From assembly GCA_035048495.1 (NCBI GenBank), contig CM068542.1:42685109-42749108 (forward strand): DNA of 64,000 nucleotides, given 5' to 3'. Of the stretch, positions 22,601 through 34,256 are shown in pieces (the first letter of the stretch is position 1; every line of letters begins with the position of its first letter). The notes beneath the pieces were generated by a model. It was not told the origin of the DNA. It was given only the letters and a program-made list of their open reading frames with translations, and made no database searches. The translations under genes were made by a program, and so were the position numbers. Source of the DNA: Euptelea pleiosperma. Lineage: Eukaryota > Streptophyta > Magnoliopsida > Ranunculales > Eupteleaceae.

Positions 22601-24112
22601 TGTCTTTTGATTCTGTCTCCTTCCTATCATACTTGTTGCCTTTGTTTCTTCGATGTCACTTCCTACAAATGTCCAGGAAGCTCTTTCTTCTCCTGGGTGG
22701 CGTGCAGCTATGGTTGATGAGATGGAGGCCCTTCATTCCAATGATACATGTTATCTAGTTTCTTTGCCTCCGGGTAAACAAGTGGTTGGTTTTCATTGGG
22801 TGTATACTGTGAAGTTTCTTCCTGATGGGTCGATTGAACGATTGAAGGCCCGTCTTGTTGCCAAAGGATATACTCAGTCTTATGGTACTGATTATAGTGA
22901 GACATTTTCACCAATGGCCAAGATTGCCTCAATTCGTATTGTGATCTCTTTAGCTGCTTCCTTGCATTGGACGTTTTATCAATTTGATATTAAGAATGCT
23001 TTCATGCATGGTACTCTGCAGGAAGAGGTTTATATGGAGCAACCTCCGAGTTTTTTTGCTCAGGGGGAGTCATCTGGTCGTGTTTGTCATCTTAATAAGG
23101 CGATATATGGTTTGAAGCAGTCTCCACATGCGTGGTTTGGCAAACTCAATGAAGTAGTAGTTTAGTTTGGATTGGAGCAATGTCAGTCAGACCATTCGGT
23201 TTTTGTGAAGAAACAGACAATGGCACCATTGTGCTAGTAGTGTACGTTAATGATATGGTAATGATACTAAAGGAATTCAGCAGTTGAAGCAGTTTCTGTA
23301 GTGACATTTCCACACTAAAGACCTAGGGAAACTTTTTTATTTCCTGGGTATTGAGGTTGCAAAGTCAAGCCATGGGATTAATCTGTCTCAAAGAAAGTAT
23401 GTTATGGATATTCTTAAGGATACAAGTTTGATGGGATCCAAACCAGTTGATACACCCCTGGATGTAGGTGATCAGGGGGAGCTGTATGATGATCCGAGTA
23501 GATATCAGAGATTGGTTGGCAAACTGAATTATTTGACTATTACCAGACCTGATATATCTTTCGCTGTGAGTGTAATTAGTCAGTTTATGCAATCACCTTG
23601 TGTTCCACATTGGGATGTCGTTGTTCGTGTAGTGAGGTACATGAAGAGAGGTCCTAGCCGGGGTCTTTGTACAAGTCACATGGTCATCTTCGAGTGGTTA
23701 GCATATTGATGTGGATTGGGCTGGTTCACCTTCCTGACAGAAGGTCCACTACAGGTTATTGTACGTTTCTTGGTGGAAATCTAGTGTCATGACTCATATG
23801 AGCTATGAGTTGACTTGGTTGAGGCATCTCATTCTTGAGTTGGGTGTGAGTGTGGAGTCTCCTGTGAGATTGTATTTTAACAATCAGGCAGTTATTCATA
23901 TAGCCTCCAACCCTGTGTTTCATGAAAGGACGAAGCATATTGAGATGGATTGCCACTTTGTTAGAGACAAAGTGGTGAGTGGTAAAATCGTGACTCCGTA
24001 CATGAAGACAACAGATAAGTTTGGAGACATGTTTACTAAAGCTCTATCCAAGACTCATATGGATCTGATTTTTTCTAAGCTGGAGATGTATGATGTATAC
24101 TCTCCATCTTGA
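19660..24112 (+). pseudogene. Copia B pol, broken
   Basis: Protease WVIDSGALDHM near 19687. Integrase pieces at 20160-20786, including QTSCSHAPQQNGMA, resume after the solo LTR as CFDLVSRKNFVCPDV near 22230. RT at 22650-23165 has [14 protein letters not shown] and FDIKNAFMHG. The catalytic motif near 23243 reads YVND where YVDD is expected. RNase H remnants end at 24112 with HIASNPVFHERTKHIEMD. Several shifts and stops mean no protein can be made. Confidence 0.85.
20787..22177 (+). mobile_element. Solo LTR, SIRE/Maximus-like copia, 1391 bp
   Basis: Flanked by exact GATCC (20782-20786 and 22178-22182). Starts TGTAAGG and ends AATTTCA. Removing it restores the codons of copia B integrase between DKLDP and the continuation. 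It holds eight copies of aatcgattgg between 21130 and 21350, a TATA box ctataaatag near 21432, and a CA/AG-rich start region. Its end (acctaatcaaccctcccttctaggt, then gaaatttca) resembles the LTR end at about 45430-45488 of the SIRE-like relic. No internal domain is present, so it is best explained by LTR-LTR recombination. Confidence 0.85.
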
Positions 24113-24119
24113 GGGGGAG

Positions 24120-24325
24120 TGTTAGTCATCATTATTTATGCATGTGGGTATATATGTGGGACGTGTAAGCGTATTAATGTCTTTACCCTTTCTGTTATGC
24201 TTTAATATAAAAGGGGATCTATTTGGGCAATACCACCTAATTCGATTATCCCATTTTTCCCACTATTCTTCTTCTTCTTCTTCTTCTCTCTCTCTCTCTC
24301 ATCTATGAAACCCTAGATGTTAACA
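24120..24325 (+). repeat. 3' LTR of copia B
   Basis: 206 bp, matching 17752-17941 but with an expanded cttctt and ctctct tract (24266-24300). Confidence 0.9.
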
Positions 24326-24330
24326 ATCAC

Positions 24331-25375
24331 CGATCAATATGATTGTAACTATGTCATATATCAACCTTGCAGAACAGGTTTTCAGATAATATCCTCTTCT
24401 CCCCTCAACCTACTAGATCAGATTCATCTATGCCATTCACTCATTAGCGCGAGATCCATGCTTCATGTAGCTTGGATCATTCCGTTCCCTGGAACCTTTA
24501 TAGTTGCTCATTGAAGGCCAGTACAATTGTGTGTAAGCTAATGCCATTGCAAAAGTAGCATCTAGACTCTCATCCATTCTATATTCCCTTGTATTTTGTC
24601 TTGACTTAGTATGTTGATTACTCATGTTGTTATGATAAACAAGAATAGACAGGGTCAATAGCAACATGAAAACAAAGAGAACCCACAATGCACAAGATTT
24701 ATGTGGTTCGTCATGTCTTCACATTATGAAAATCCCTCTATTTTTCACTTCGAGCGGTGCTGCCCCCTATTCCCACCTTGGGGTGGCCCCAGCAGCAACA
24801 AATTGGGTTGGCAGGGTGTGTGTGGGGTGTTGAGCCCTGTAGGGATACAAAGGGTAGAATTGGAGACATAAGTACAACACCTTTTGTATGAGGGACATGT
24901 TCTATAATTGAAGAAATCTCCTTATCCTTTTTGTTCCTCTCACTATGATTGCATTTACATATCAGCTTTCAGACTCATTTACTTCATTCATTACTATTAG
25001 ATTGTATGAATACTTTCTTCATGTAAAGCTCGATCATAAATTTTCTTTTGTTCTTTTTTGGTGGGATATTGTTGATGGAAGGGAGGAAATCTAAAAATGT
25101 CAACGTGCTCTGTAGGATTCATTTCAGGGCATTCCAATACTAGCTTTAACAGTACAATGGGAGGATGATAAGAAACAGTAGAAAAACACTGACAAGAGAC
25201 ACAAAAGTAGATTTCGGTATAATGAACCGTACCTATTTTAACTAGTTGTATGACGGAATTCCCATTCCCCCTCCAAAAAACACAATGAAAAATAAAATAA
25301 AGAAAATGAGCAGCAAACACAAAGATTTGAAATGTAAGATGTTTCTGTTTCTATCTCTCTCACTTCCAGTCTTGT
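24331..25375. other. Between copia B and the NPH3 3' end
   Basis: The part nearest 25375 is presumably the 3' UTR of the minus-strand NPH3 gene. The rest shows no domain. No poly(A) signal could be chosen with confidence. Confidence 0.4.
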
Positions 25376-26229
25376 TCAGGAAATAGAGTTCCTCCACCTT
25401 CTGGGAGCCTTTCTTGTCTGTTCAGGAGGGATGGTTGGGATCTGAGACCCAATATCCTGGTTCTCTAAAGCCGTCATCTTGGTCAGTTTGCCCAGCTTCT
25501 TCCAGCCACTGGTCCATGCTGATGACTGCTTCTGCTTTGACATCTTATCAAACTGCCTCTGCAAGTTCTCCATGTCAGTTTGGAGCTCCAGATACTTAGC
25601 CTTCGTACTCTCGAGCTCAAACTTAAGTGTATTGATGTCCTTCTTTGCCATTGCCCATCCCTCCTGGAAGGACTGTGGGGTCCCTTCGAGCAACGGTTTC
25701 CGGGTTGAGATCATGGGCTGGTAATGAGATTCACCTGTTTCTTTCAGGGAGTTGTTGGCTATGGCATTGCTTATCTTTAGCTGTTCCGAGAAGAGGACTT
25801 GCACCACCACTCTTAGTGGGAGCCGTTCGTTTTGGGCAGCATGCATGCAGGCATCAATCGAGAGCTTCTGGCAGTCCATCACACGACAGAGCCTCTTCCT
25901 TTCATGCTCAGAGAGTGTTGGATGGGCCTGGAGAATTGCAAAAAGAATCGTAATTCAACCAAAGAGAGAGGTTTATTTAGTATGGTGCAATGCACTTATA
26001 TTAAGGTTTCTGCCGAACTACTACTTATTTATTGACAATGAAAAAAGTTTATGAGGAGAGAGGAGGAAGAAGACAAGAGAATCACCGCAGCATATCTACA
26101 GCACCATACAATGCGGCCCTAGAAACACCTTCCGCTAAGTGATCCTTTTCACATTATCAGACGTTGGCATTTTCACATTATCAGAATCTCTTTGATGTGA
26201 TTTTCACAGGGAATTGTGCCTGTGAACGG

Positions 26230-26266
<37 letters not shown>

Positions 26267-29094
26267 GTTGGACACCAGGTTCATGCTAATTGATAGGAAT
26301 TGATGCTTTCTTCTGTTCTATTTCAAATCTTAGTATCGGTTCTCTATCGTTAAGTTTCTTGATTTGTTACTGAAATATCAATCATTGTACATTTGTACAT
26401 ACATGATGCACAGACAGTGAACAGGGATATATGTATGTGTTGACAACCAGATCATGTTGGCAGTGAACGAGATTGTCTTTTCTGTGGTCGCTTTGTTCGT
26501 GCACGCAACTGTGTATATTTTATGCATGCGGGGATATCCTGTTCATGGTGTACTGAACAGGAGTCCAGTTCATGCAAATGCATTCATGTAGGGACTATGT
26601 AGTTTTTTTCTCTCTTCCTCTTTTGGACGGATAAGCTAGGATTGAAACTGCAATAATACGTGTATGTGATTTGCGTGGACTCCCAGTTCTTGTTCGTAGT
26701 GAACAGGGTCATATTTTAAGTTCATGCAAAGGCATTCATGTATGTATGCATGTATGTGTGGTCATCCTTTTCTTGTCGCTAGTGAACTGGACTAGCTCGT
26801 TTCAATAGACCCAGTTCATGCATGCAAAAATTTATATTGTGTTGCTAATGAACAGGACAATGTCACCTATCAAAAAAGGAACAGGACTAGTCTTTTCTGT
26901 CTACAACCAATTCATGCCAACTGATAGTGATGGAACTGATGGGGTTTTCTCCTGTTCAATTTCAAATTGTTTAGTTGATTTTTTATTATTTGCATTGTTT
27001 GATACTATTATTATTATTTTTTTTATTTTTTTACAAGTATTTGATTTGTTATTGATGGAAAACTGACTTGCATGCACAGATGTATATATGTATCTATGAA
27101 TTTAATGTATGTATGAAGCACCTCATTTGTCTTTGAAAGTAATATTACAGCTAAGATATTGTTAGAGAACAAGAAGTTTCTGTGAAGACTAGAAACCTGA
27201 ATAAACTCATCTAAGAAGGGGACTTAGATTCGGATTACCTTAAGATATGAATCCACTGCTCGATACAGCCCATCATCGCAAGTTCTTGCGGATTCTGGCA
27301 AGGCCTCAGCTAAGACCTGGAACTTTGTCAGGGAGAGGTTTCTATCTCTGGACACCTCTGTAAGATAACTGTCCACAAGTTTTGCCACTCTCATCTTGGC
27401 ATTAGGGGCATTACCCCTCAGAGTTCCTTCATAAGCATGCTTCTCGGAGAAAGATTGCCCGCTTGGACTTGAAGGTTCTGTCTGTTCTTGAACCAGAAAA
27501 TGCTCCAAAAGCCTCTGAACAAGATCCACATCATATAAGGTCTCATTCTTGTTATAAGAAGGGATGAGAAGGTCCGCCAAAGTAGCCTGTTCGAGCTGCA
27601 TTCCCACCCGTTTTTCCAACTCAGTGACCAAAGCAGGGGCAACCTTCAACATGTTTGCCATCCTCAGAAGCCGAAGAAGGAAGCTGCAAGAGACGCTGTC
27701 CTTCTGTGGAGGGATAATGCTTATAAGGCTCTCGATGATCATCCGTTGTTCTCTGATCTGAAGGTTTGGTGGGTCCTCTTTATTGCCTGCGACAATCATG
27801 TGGAGCTCACCTTTCCAGCTACTATTAGTGCTATTACTATCTCTGCCGTTGCTTCTTTCATCTCCTGTTCCTTCTTTAGTCAAACCCGGGAGCCATTTGG
27901 CTGCATACTGCATAATTGCAGCTCCGATCAGCTCGAATCTCATTCCTTTCACCTTGATTGCAGTGATGACCCTGACAAAGTGGTCGATCCTGAGTATCGA
28001 TACATCTTCGAACCACCAATCTGGAGGTACCTGCTGATTCCTACTGGGGCTCGATTCCTTCATCTCATTCCATTTCGGACTGGAAACACTTTTAGGCCTT
28101 CCAGTATAAGCCCACCTGATACCCCTCGGGTTGGCGCAGGCCTTCCAGGCAATGGACTCGCTGCACCTACGTACAATCTGGAGGTTTTCTGCCCAGGGGG
28201 AGAGCTGTTCACAGCTTTTTAATACTAGAATAGAGTCTCTCCATGAGGACAAGACTACGTAGCTGAGAAAGGCTTCTGTCTTGAATATAAGGTTGCCTTC
28301 TTCCAAGTCCTCTGTCATCTCAAGATATTCTGCAGCGCATCTTAAACCAGAGATATTGGTAGCTGTCAGATCAATAGCTACCCCGTAGCAGAATTTTGCC
28401 GCAAGCTCGAATGCATCAGGCCCACCTGGAAGATCATCCAATTCTATCTTGTTCAGGTCTGCGTCACGCGACTCATATATGAACCTATTCGTCCTTCCAC
28501 TCCGGGAAAGCAGGGGGTACTTCCACAACACAAATGTAAACAAATATAAATAATTGCAAAGAAAGGAAAAAGAACCAAAAATAGAAAACCTAAATTTGAG
28601 TTTAAACAACCCATTGTCGGAGTAATCCAAGACTTCAATTCCAGAAGTTAGAAAAGACTGAAGAAAAAAAAAATTGAACATAGAAGCAGAGAAATAACTA
28701 CCTTGTGTAAATGGAAACTAACATCTCCAATTTGAACTAGAAGGTCACTTGGTATATCAGTAGCAACGTACCTATTTATAGAACAACCCCGCCATTAATT
28801 TAGCAGATAAAACAAGCTCAAATCCTGCTATTTATACTATAACAGATGTACCCAACAGATTAAAAGAAAGAAAGGGAGAATTATATTTATGCGATTCAGG
28901 TGCTTAGATACTAAGCAGTTCTAAGCTTTGTATATTCATTCAGATATAAATTTTCAAAAAAGAAAGAAATCATTTAATTACCATGACTGATCTCTTCGCT
29001 CGAACCCATCTGTCTTGACTCCATGCTTGCTCGAACTGAGGACTCCATTCCCATACTCTCTCCCTCTGACTGACTCGCTCTCCGACTCCCACAT
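25376..29094 (-). CDS. NPH3: NPH3 orthologue, BTB-NPH3 phototropin signalling protein
   Basis: Four exons on the minus strand: 29094-28982, 28771-28702, 28519-27239, 25927-25376. All junctions are GT-AG and frames join exactly to 671 residues. Start MWESESES with YGNGVLSSSKHGVKTDGF is the NPH3 N-terminus. BTB about 38-160 (DIPSDLLVQIGDVSFHLHK, SGLRCAAEYLEMTEDLEEGN). NPH3 domain about 226-537 (PPDWWFEDVSILRIDHFVRV to VVQVLFSEQ). Coiled coil about 580-620. Basic amphipathic stretch SGWKKLGKLTKM (627-639), which in Arabidopsis helps hold NPH3 at the plasma membrane. C-terminus RRWRNSIS, whose antepenultimate Ser (669) matches Ser744, the phototropin-dependent 14-3-3 site. NPH3 is a substrate adaptor for CUL3 ligase and is needed for phototropism. 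It is shorter than Arabidopsis NPH3 (about 745 residues), mainly in the glycine-rich linkers. The open reading frame past 28519 (MFNFFFLQ...) is intron read-through. Confidence 0.96.
25928..27238 (-). other. NPH3 intron 3 with internal repeats
   Basis: 1311 bp between codons for SYLK and AHPT. Contains a (GT)n run at 26232-26265, several tgcatgtatg-type runs, and recurrent agtgaacagg and agttcatgc phrases. A segment near 26270-26335 recurs in diverged form at 26905-26985. Confidence 0.7.
26232..26265. repeat. (GT)n microsatellite
   Basis: About 17 uninterrupted GT units within NPH3 intron 3. Confidence 0.95.
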
Positions 29095-29398
29095 GATGGA
29101 TACCAGAAACCCAGAAAATTGAGCAGGTTTCTCTCAGAGGAAAGCCTCCAGAAGAGCAGAGCAGCAAATGAACAAAACAGGTGAAGAAGAAGATGAAGAA
29201 GATGAAGAATCACACATTGGAATGCTTGGTTTTAACTTAAATTGTCTGGTTCTTGAGATTTTCTGGAACTCTTACAGGCTGTGCAGTAATGGGCTTGGTA
29301 CTGTTTTTGGATCATTTGACTCCATCTCTTTTACTTTGGCTTTCTGATTCTCTTTTCCATATAAAATGTAGTATAGACATCATTGGCCATATAATAAA

Positions 29399-29443
<45 letters not shown>

Positions 29444-29450
29444 ACCATTC
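29095..29450 (-). promoter_or_regulatory. NPH3 5' leader and proximal promoter
   Basis: On the minus strand a GA-repeat (29403-29440), TATA-like sequences near 29356-29365 and 29388-29396, and a CTT-rich leader precede the start codon at 29094. The start site is not fixed. Confidence 0.4.
29403..29440. repeat. (CT)n microsatellite
   Basis: About 19 CT units upstream of NPH3. It is a GA tract on the gene's strand, a common plant promoter feature. Confidence 0.95.
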
Positions 29451-30225
29451 TTATTATCCCAAAAACATTCCTCGTTTTATGAAGGGAATAACAGTCTGTA
29501 CGTATCAGAATTACGAAATTGCCACTGTGGAGTGTGCACCAAACAATGGTAACTTTAGCAACTGTAAAAACTAAAAACTTCTTCTAGGTAAAGAGTTTTA
29601 TAGGATACTGCTCTTGCAGGAACCCCCCGGTGCACATGCTTGTTAGTTCGAGATGGTCCAGTAATAGGGTTCGATGATCATAACCATCTGATTGATTACT
29701 TTTTTTCTATGGTCAAAAGACTCAAAACAATAAAGAGGGTCTATTTAATGAATGGCTATGATAATCAGTGGGAGCTTCTCCCAACTCTAAGTGGGCTCCA
29801 TCTACTTGACTATCTGGATTGGTGAGCATGTGCACCCCATAGCACTAGGGCCCCCCTCTCCCAAACCCAAAGTTATCATTTAATGTTAAGAGTAGTCCTG
29901 AGGACTGAAGACCACGATGGTCCTTATGTCGACACCATTGGATCCTAAATCCTTGATGTGTCTATTGTTTCAATTTTCAAATTAAAATGACCACAGTCGT
30001 TGGATCTAGGATCTAAGTGTGCGAAACTAAAGACCCCCCACAGCCCTTTGAGGACCACTACGACATGGCTCATTAAATTAAGAGCTCGGGCCTTCTTTTT
30101 GTGGTCACTTCCTAGTTCCGATAGGCCATCGTCGAGCATGTAAGGATGATGACAGAACAAAAAGGAATTTATAATTAATAATACATTGAGTGCAAGTGTA
30201 GGAAACCGGGGATTTTTGGTTTGGG
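29451..30225. other. Intergenic, no gene seen
   Basis: ORFs under 135 codons with no recognisable domain, and no repeat that I could delimit. Confidence 0.4.
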
Positions 30226-30582
30226 TGGGGATCGGGGGACAAACATTTTTGACAACCATTTTGGCGGACCCACATAGAAGATGAATCAATGCCTGATTTT
30301 TTGTGAGGATTATCTCTATGGTGAGGAGATCATCCTCACAAAAATTCAAATCATTCCGATATTCGTAGACTGGTTTAGAGGTTGAAGAATTATGGACCGT
30401 CTATTTTTACCGTTTAACTTGAAAATCACATTTGATTGGGTTAGAAATTTCAGAATGGGCTGATTTTTGTTGGGGTGATCTATATGGTGAGGAGATCATT
30501 CTCACCATAAATCAGCCATTGATTCATCTTCTATGTGGGTCCGCCAAGATAGTTGTCAAAAATGGTTGTCCCCCGATCCTGA
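30226..30582. mobile_element. Long-arm MITE (357 bp)
   Basis: Arms of about 65-70 bp: gatcgggggacaaac, ttttgacaacca, ggcggacccacatagaagat on the left and their complements on the right, including the inner pair gatgaatcaatg and cattgattcatc. Flanks share ggtttgg, but the duplication length is unclear. It resembles no other copy in the window. Confidence 0.7.
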
Positions 30583-30881
30583 CCCGGTTTGGTTGCACAG
30601 GGTAAATTCTAATAATTTACAACGCCAAGTTTGTAACCAAACAGGCCTTGAAAAGGGATGTGCAAAGAGAGAAATTTGTCTCCCTCTTTAAACAGACGGG
30701 GGGAGATAAGGAAAGGTGGGCCCAACGATAGTTCTAGTGCGAGAGAGTGTAGTCACAAATCACCATTGGTCGATCTAGTGGCAGATGGAGATTGCAGTAC
30801 GTACATATTTCCGTTCCCTTTCATTTGAAAAAGAACACAAAAACAAAAGGAGAAACTCTTCGGTTTTTAAACGGAACATTT

Positions 30882-31252
30882 TAAGATGCAGAGGACTTTG
30901 GATGCAGTCGGTGCAGAGGACTCTCCTGGCCCTACATAGCCCATTTTTTTGGGCCCACAAATCGCACGGATGTTTAGCCCACCCCTTGATGGATATACAT
31001 AACAAAAATCAGCCTGATTGGTTAACTCTACCCATAGATTTTAGCACTTTTTTAGGATTGACTCTAGCCGTTTGATTCAAGCATGATTTTTTTAGTAAAA
31101 AAATCCAACGTCTAGAAATCATCAATCAAGTTGATTTTTAGTGTGTATATCCATCAATGGGTGGGGTCAACATCGATGTGATCAGTGGGCCCAAAAAATA
31201 AGCTATGTAGAGCTACTAGAGTCCTCTTCATCGACTGCATCCGAAGATCTCT
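30882..31252. mobile_element. MITE family 2, copy B
   Basis: Outer arms ggatgcagtcggtgcagagg and cttcatcgactgcatcc, inner arms cggatgtttagccc and tcaacatcgatgtgatc. Same family as 16359-16640 and 36590-37331. Confidence 0.65.
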
Positions 31253-31497
31253 CTATCTAAAATTTTTCCTTTTTTTTATCCTAGGTAGATATTAGGTATA
31301 TCAAAGGAGAGAATGATAATGTAGTGCAATTTTCACTATTTTATGGTAGTATAACCATCTCTGACTACAATCTAATGCATTGCAATTATTTTCGAAAAAA
31401 TCCAACCAATGAACCACTTCCTTGGCGGAACATTCTGTAGACCTGATCCATAAGTTGTTTGGAAAAAAAAATCAGTCTGCCGTAGGTCCCTCCAAAT

Positions 31498-31752
31498 GCC
31501 ATGTGGCACACTCTGTGGAGCCCACTGAACCCATGAATGCTTGTTCCACACCTTAGTGGACCTAAACACCAAAAAAATCAGCCTGGTTGGTGAATTATAG
31601 CCTTTGAATTAGAGCACTTTTCATTATGGGCTTGGAACCCACACATAGCCAGTTCATGAAGCCCACGATGACAAGTGCTCATATCCCACAGCTACAAATC
31701 ACCAATAAGGATGATTTTTCGTGTACAGGTCGACTAAGGTGTGGATCAAACA
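31498..31752. mobile_element. MITE family 1, diverged copy
   Basis: catgtggcacactctgtgg, then ccttagtggacctaaacacc, aligns with the left arm of family 1. The right arm (gtcgactaaggtgtggatcaaaca) is weaker. Confidence 0.45.
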
Positions 31753-33404
31753 TATTTAATAACTTGCACAAGTGTAGAAGTGCACGTCCAAAAACACGCG
31801 TGAAAAAATAAAAGCACGTAGTATGACAGTGTAGCTCACCATATTATCATGCCTCCCAATTGACTCTGAATCCAAATCGAACAGCAATGATCTAGCGTGG
31901 GTCCAATTTTAAAAGTAATACGGTACCATGGAAACTGCTCGTTACATCCTTTTCTAATGACCGTGATATAGCACGTGTTATTTTCACATAACATTTTAAA
32001 AAATAACAAGTATTGTAACATCATAAAACATGTTTTTTCTTATAATTCATGTTTAATTTCATAAGTAACAATTTTTTTTATTAATTATTAAAGTAAAAAA
32101 AAAAGAACATAACTAACTAAGCAAATAAACCCGTTATAACGCTACGAAATTGAATAATAATCGGAATGATGATACCACAGACCTGGGTTCAAACCCCGCC
32201 TTCACCGAGTTACTGATCTCTTTAAAAACAGGCTTAACTACCAAAAAAAAAAACAAGTAAAAAATGGGCTGAATTAATAATACAATATATCAACCGTTAT
32301 TTAATGTTAGTTTTGTTTTATAACAATTGTGATGCAACATCATCGCACTGATCTCCATCAGACGGGCGTGGTTGGGGTAGCATACCAAGTTTTGGTACGC
32401 GGAACTGACGCCATCTCCAATGGTGATTTCGAACGCGATGTGGATTTTACATGTGAGGAGGAACGAGACAGGGAGGGGATCGAAGGGGAGAGGTTAGAAA
32501 TATGGGCGGTGGGACAAATGCCACGTCGCCATCTGATCTCCCCCACATGCTCGTTTCGGTTGGGTGCTGGGGTTTGGGCTGACAGGATAGAAATCTTCGT
32601 GGCTCCATCTCGTCCCCATCTAATTAAAGTTATTATAATATGAGCCACTCATTCACAAGCACCTCTGCTCTCTTATTGGCCGCAATATTTATTTCGTCAC
32701 CGATTACTCTGCAAATCTTCCATTAGTCAGCTTTCATTATTCTTAGTGGTGCCCCGTGCCCATTCCCAAATATCGAACAGTCAAGTGGGCCCTGTTTTGG
32801 AGGATGCGGATCAGATACACAGCTTGATGGGTGCGATCACTTAACCATGGTCCCCCAGATACCACCCTCAATTCCTTTAGTGAGCTAACTATCGACATTA
32901 ATTAATGCCACTCTCTAAGGTGGATGATTGGGCAGCTCTAAGGAGTAGATATGTGTCGTATACCTTATTTTATAATCGTTGGATTATAAGTCCTCGAAAT
33001 TCGTGTCAACTCAAAGTTTTGTTTTCTCTATCATTTACATTTGAAGATTTACAATCCAATGGAGTTGACCTCAGGTACACCCCCCTGGGTGGATCTTGTG
33101 TCTACCATATCACAATTCTTTTGATAAGTCTGGGTGCTTTACATGGCATTTACTACAAAAAGAATACTTTTCCAAATAACCACCTCACCTTTTGCTGTGA
33201 ATCGTCCAATTCAATGCATCAGCCTCCACGTGGCATGAAAACTTTAAAGAGGGGCGATTTCGACTAGAGCTGCGTGGTCGAGTTGTGAATTTCCCCTCAA
33301 CCTAGAAATGATTTTTGCATGTAAGGCTATGTATGGTTGCATTGAATAAGATATCAATAGTCAATGAGGAAGGTCCACCATCATCATTGAAAAGGGACGG
33401 CATT
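31753..33404. other. Intergenic, no supported gene
   Basis: An ORF of 104 codons at 32329-32643 lacks any recognisable domain and has an opposite-strand shadow, so it is not called. Another at 32905-33267 is likewise unsupported. A possible SINE fragment is listed separately. Confidence 0.4.
32175..32253 (+). mobile_element. Possible tRNA-related SINE fragment
   Basis: ggttcaaaccc at 32186-32196 looks like a Pol III B box and an A-run at 32243-32253 could be the tail. No A box was found upstream, so it is at best a truncated copy. Confidence 0.3.
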
Positions 33405-33618
33405 GTGAGCCACATGGCACACTTTTAGAGACCACTGACTGTATTGGATCTGAGTACCAAAAATGCTCGAAATCTATTGTTAAAAATAAACTATGGAAAA
33501 GACTAATCCAATGGATAGAAGTTACTAATCGCGTTGAATTTTGGTGGGTAAGTCCAGCTAGCGATGGGCGAAACATCCATACGCTCAGTGGTCTCTAAGA
33601 GTGTGCCATGTGGCGTTT
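33405..33618. mobile_element. MITE family 1, copy C
   Basis: Arms gccacatggcacac, then agagaccactgac, against cagtggtctct, then aagagtgtgccatgtggc. The left inner arm is partly deleted. Confidence 0.6.
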
Positions 33619-33665
33619 TGGAGGGGGACATCAAACACGGGCTCTTAGGTTGAGCGTCTTGAGCC

Positions 33666-33845
33666 GAGTAAAACTTCTGTCACAAGCGGATTGCAAATCA
33701 CACAATCACAGCCAATGAGTTCTCGGCACGTACACCTCAAAGCAAAAGCACTTGGGTACGTTGCCAAAAGCACTTGTGTACGTGCCCAGAACTCATTGGC
33801 TTGTGAGTGTGTGATTTATAATTTCTTGTGATAGAAGTTTTACTC
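33666..33845. mobile_element. MULE-like hairpin MITE, copy 2
   Basis: Exact 9-bp duplication tcttgagcc (33657-33665, 33846-33854). Termini gagtaaaacttct and agaagttttactc. Same family as 7446-7606. The central loop repeats caaaagcacttg. Confidence 0.85.
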
Positions 33846-33864
33846 TCTTGAGCCCGTTGAGCTT

Positions 33865-34048
33865 GGATAAAACTTTGATGACTGGCCCTGTCATCGAATG
33901 AGATGACAGGCCAGCAGATCTCACCCTGACCACTTCAGCCTCACCACACAGGTACCCAAGTGAGTACTCTGCCGGTACAAAATCCACGTGCCGTGATCTG
34001 CTGCCCTGTCATCTCCTTCGATGACTGGGCCCCGTCGAAGTTTTACTC
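33865..34048. mobile_element. MULE-like MITE, related family
   Basis: Exact 9-bp duplication gttgagctt (33856-33864, 34049-34057). Termini ggataaaactttgatgac and gtcgaagttttactc are related to those of its two neighbours, but the interior (atgacaggccagcagatc mirrored by gatctgctgccctgtcat) is different. Confidence 0.82.
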
Positions 34049-34089
34049 GTTGAGCTTGGGTTGGCATCTAACATGGCCTAGTTGAATCC

Positions 34090-34256
34090 GAGTAAAACTT
34101 CTATCACAAGAAATTGTCACAATCACAAGCCAATGAGTTCTCGGCACGTACATAAGTGCTTTTGAAACGTACCATGTGCTTTTTAGGTGTACGTGCTGAG
34201 AACTCATTGGCTGTGATTGTGCGATTTGCAATCCGATTGTGACAGAAGTTTTACTC
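34090..34256. mobile_element. MULE-like hairpin MITE, copy 3
   Basis: Duplication gttgaatcc / gttcaatcc (34081-34089, 34257-34265), one mismatch. Arms as in copies 1 and 2, including caatgagttctcggcacgta and its complement. Confidence 0.82.

Larger units (their letters stand above)
17752..24325 (+). mobile_element. Ty1/copia retrotransposon B, decayed, with nested solo LTR
   Basis: LTRs at 17752-17941 and 24120-24325 both start TGTTAG and end TTAACA. Flanks atcat (17747-17751) and atcac (24326-24330) are a 5-bp duplication with one mismatch. The primer-binding site tggtattagacc starts at 17942 and the polypurine tract gagggggag is at 24111-24119. Inside, in copia order, are gag, protease, integrase, RT and RNase H. 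All are broken by stops and shifts, and a 1391-bp foreign solo LTR sits in the integrase C-terminal part. The native length is about 5.18 kb. It lies between the SAC51-type gene and NPH3. Confidence 0.92.

Noticed and set aside
22653..23165. Independent 170-residue coding gene
   Set aside because: It is the RT domain of copia B, lying between its LTRs.
28520..28681. ORF start MFNFFFLQSF for the NPH3-like protein
   Set aside because: Intron read-through. Correct splicing joins HLHK at 28702 to YPLLSRSG at 28519, and upstream exons supply the conserved N-terminus.
28974..29213. Other-frame ORFs over NPH3 exon 1
   Set aside because: Only the frame opening at 29094 (MWESES) has NPH3 similarity and the two-base overhang needed to join exon 2.
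32329..32643. 104-codon ORF on the plus strand
   Set aside because: No recognisable domain, a long opposite-strand ORF over the same bases, and no promoter or splice context.
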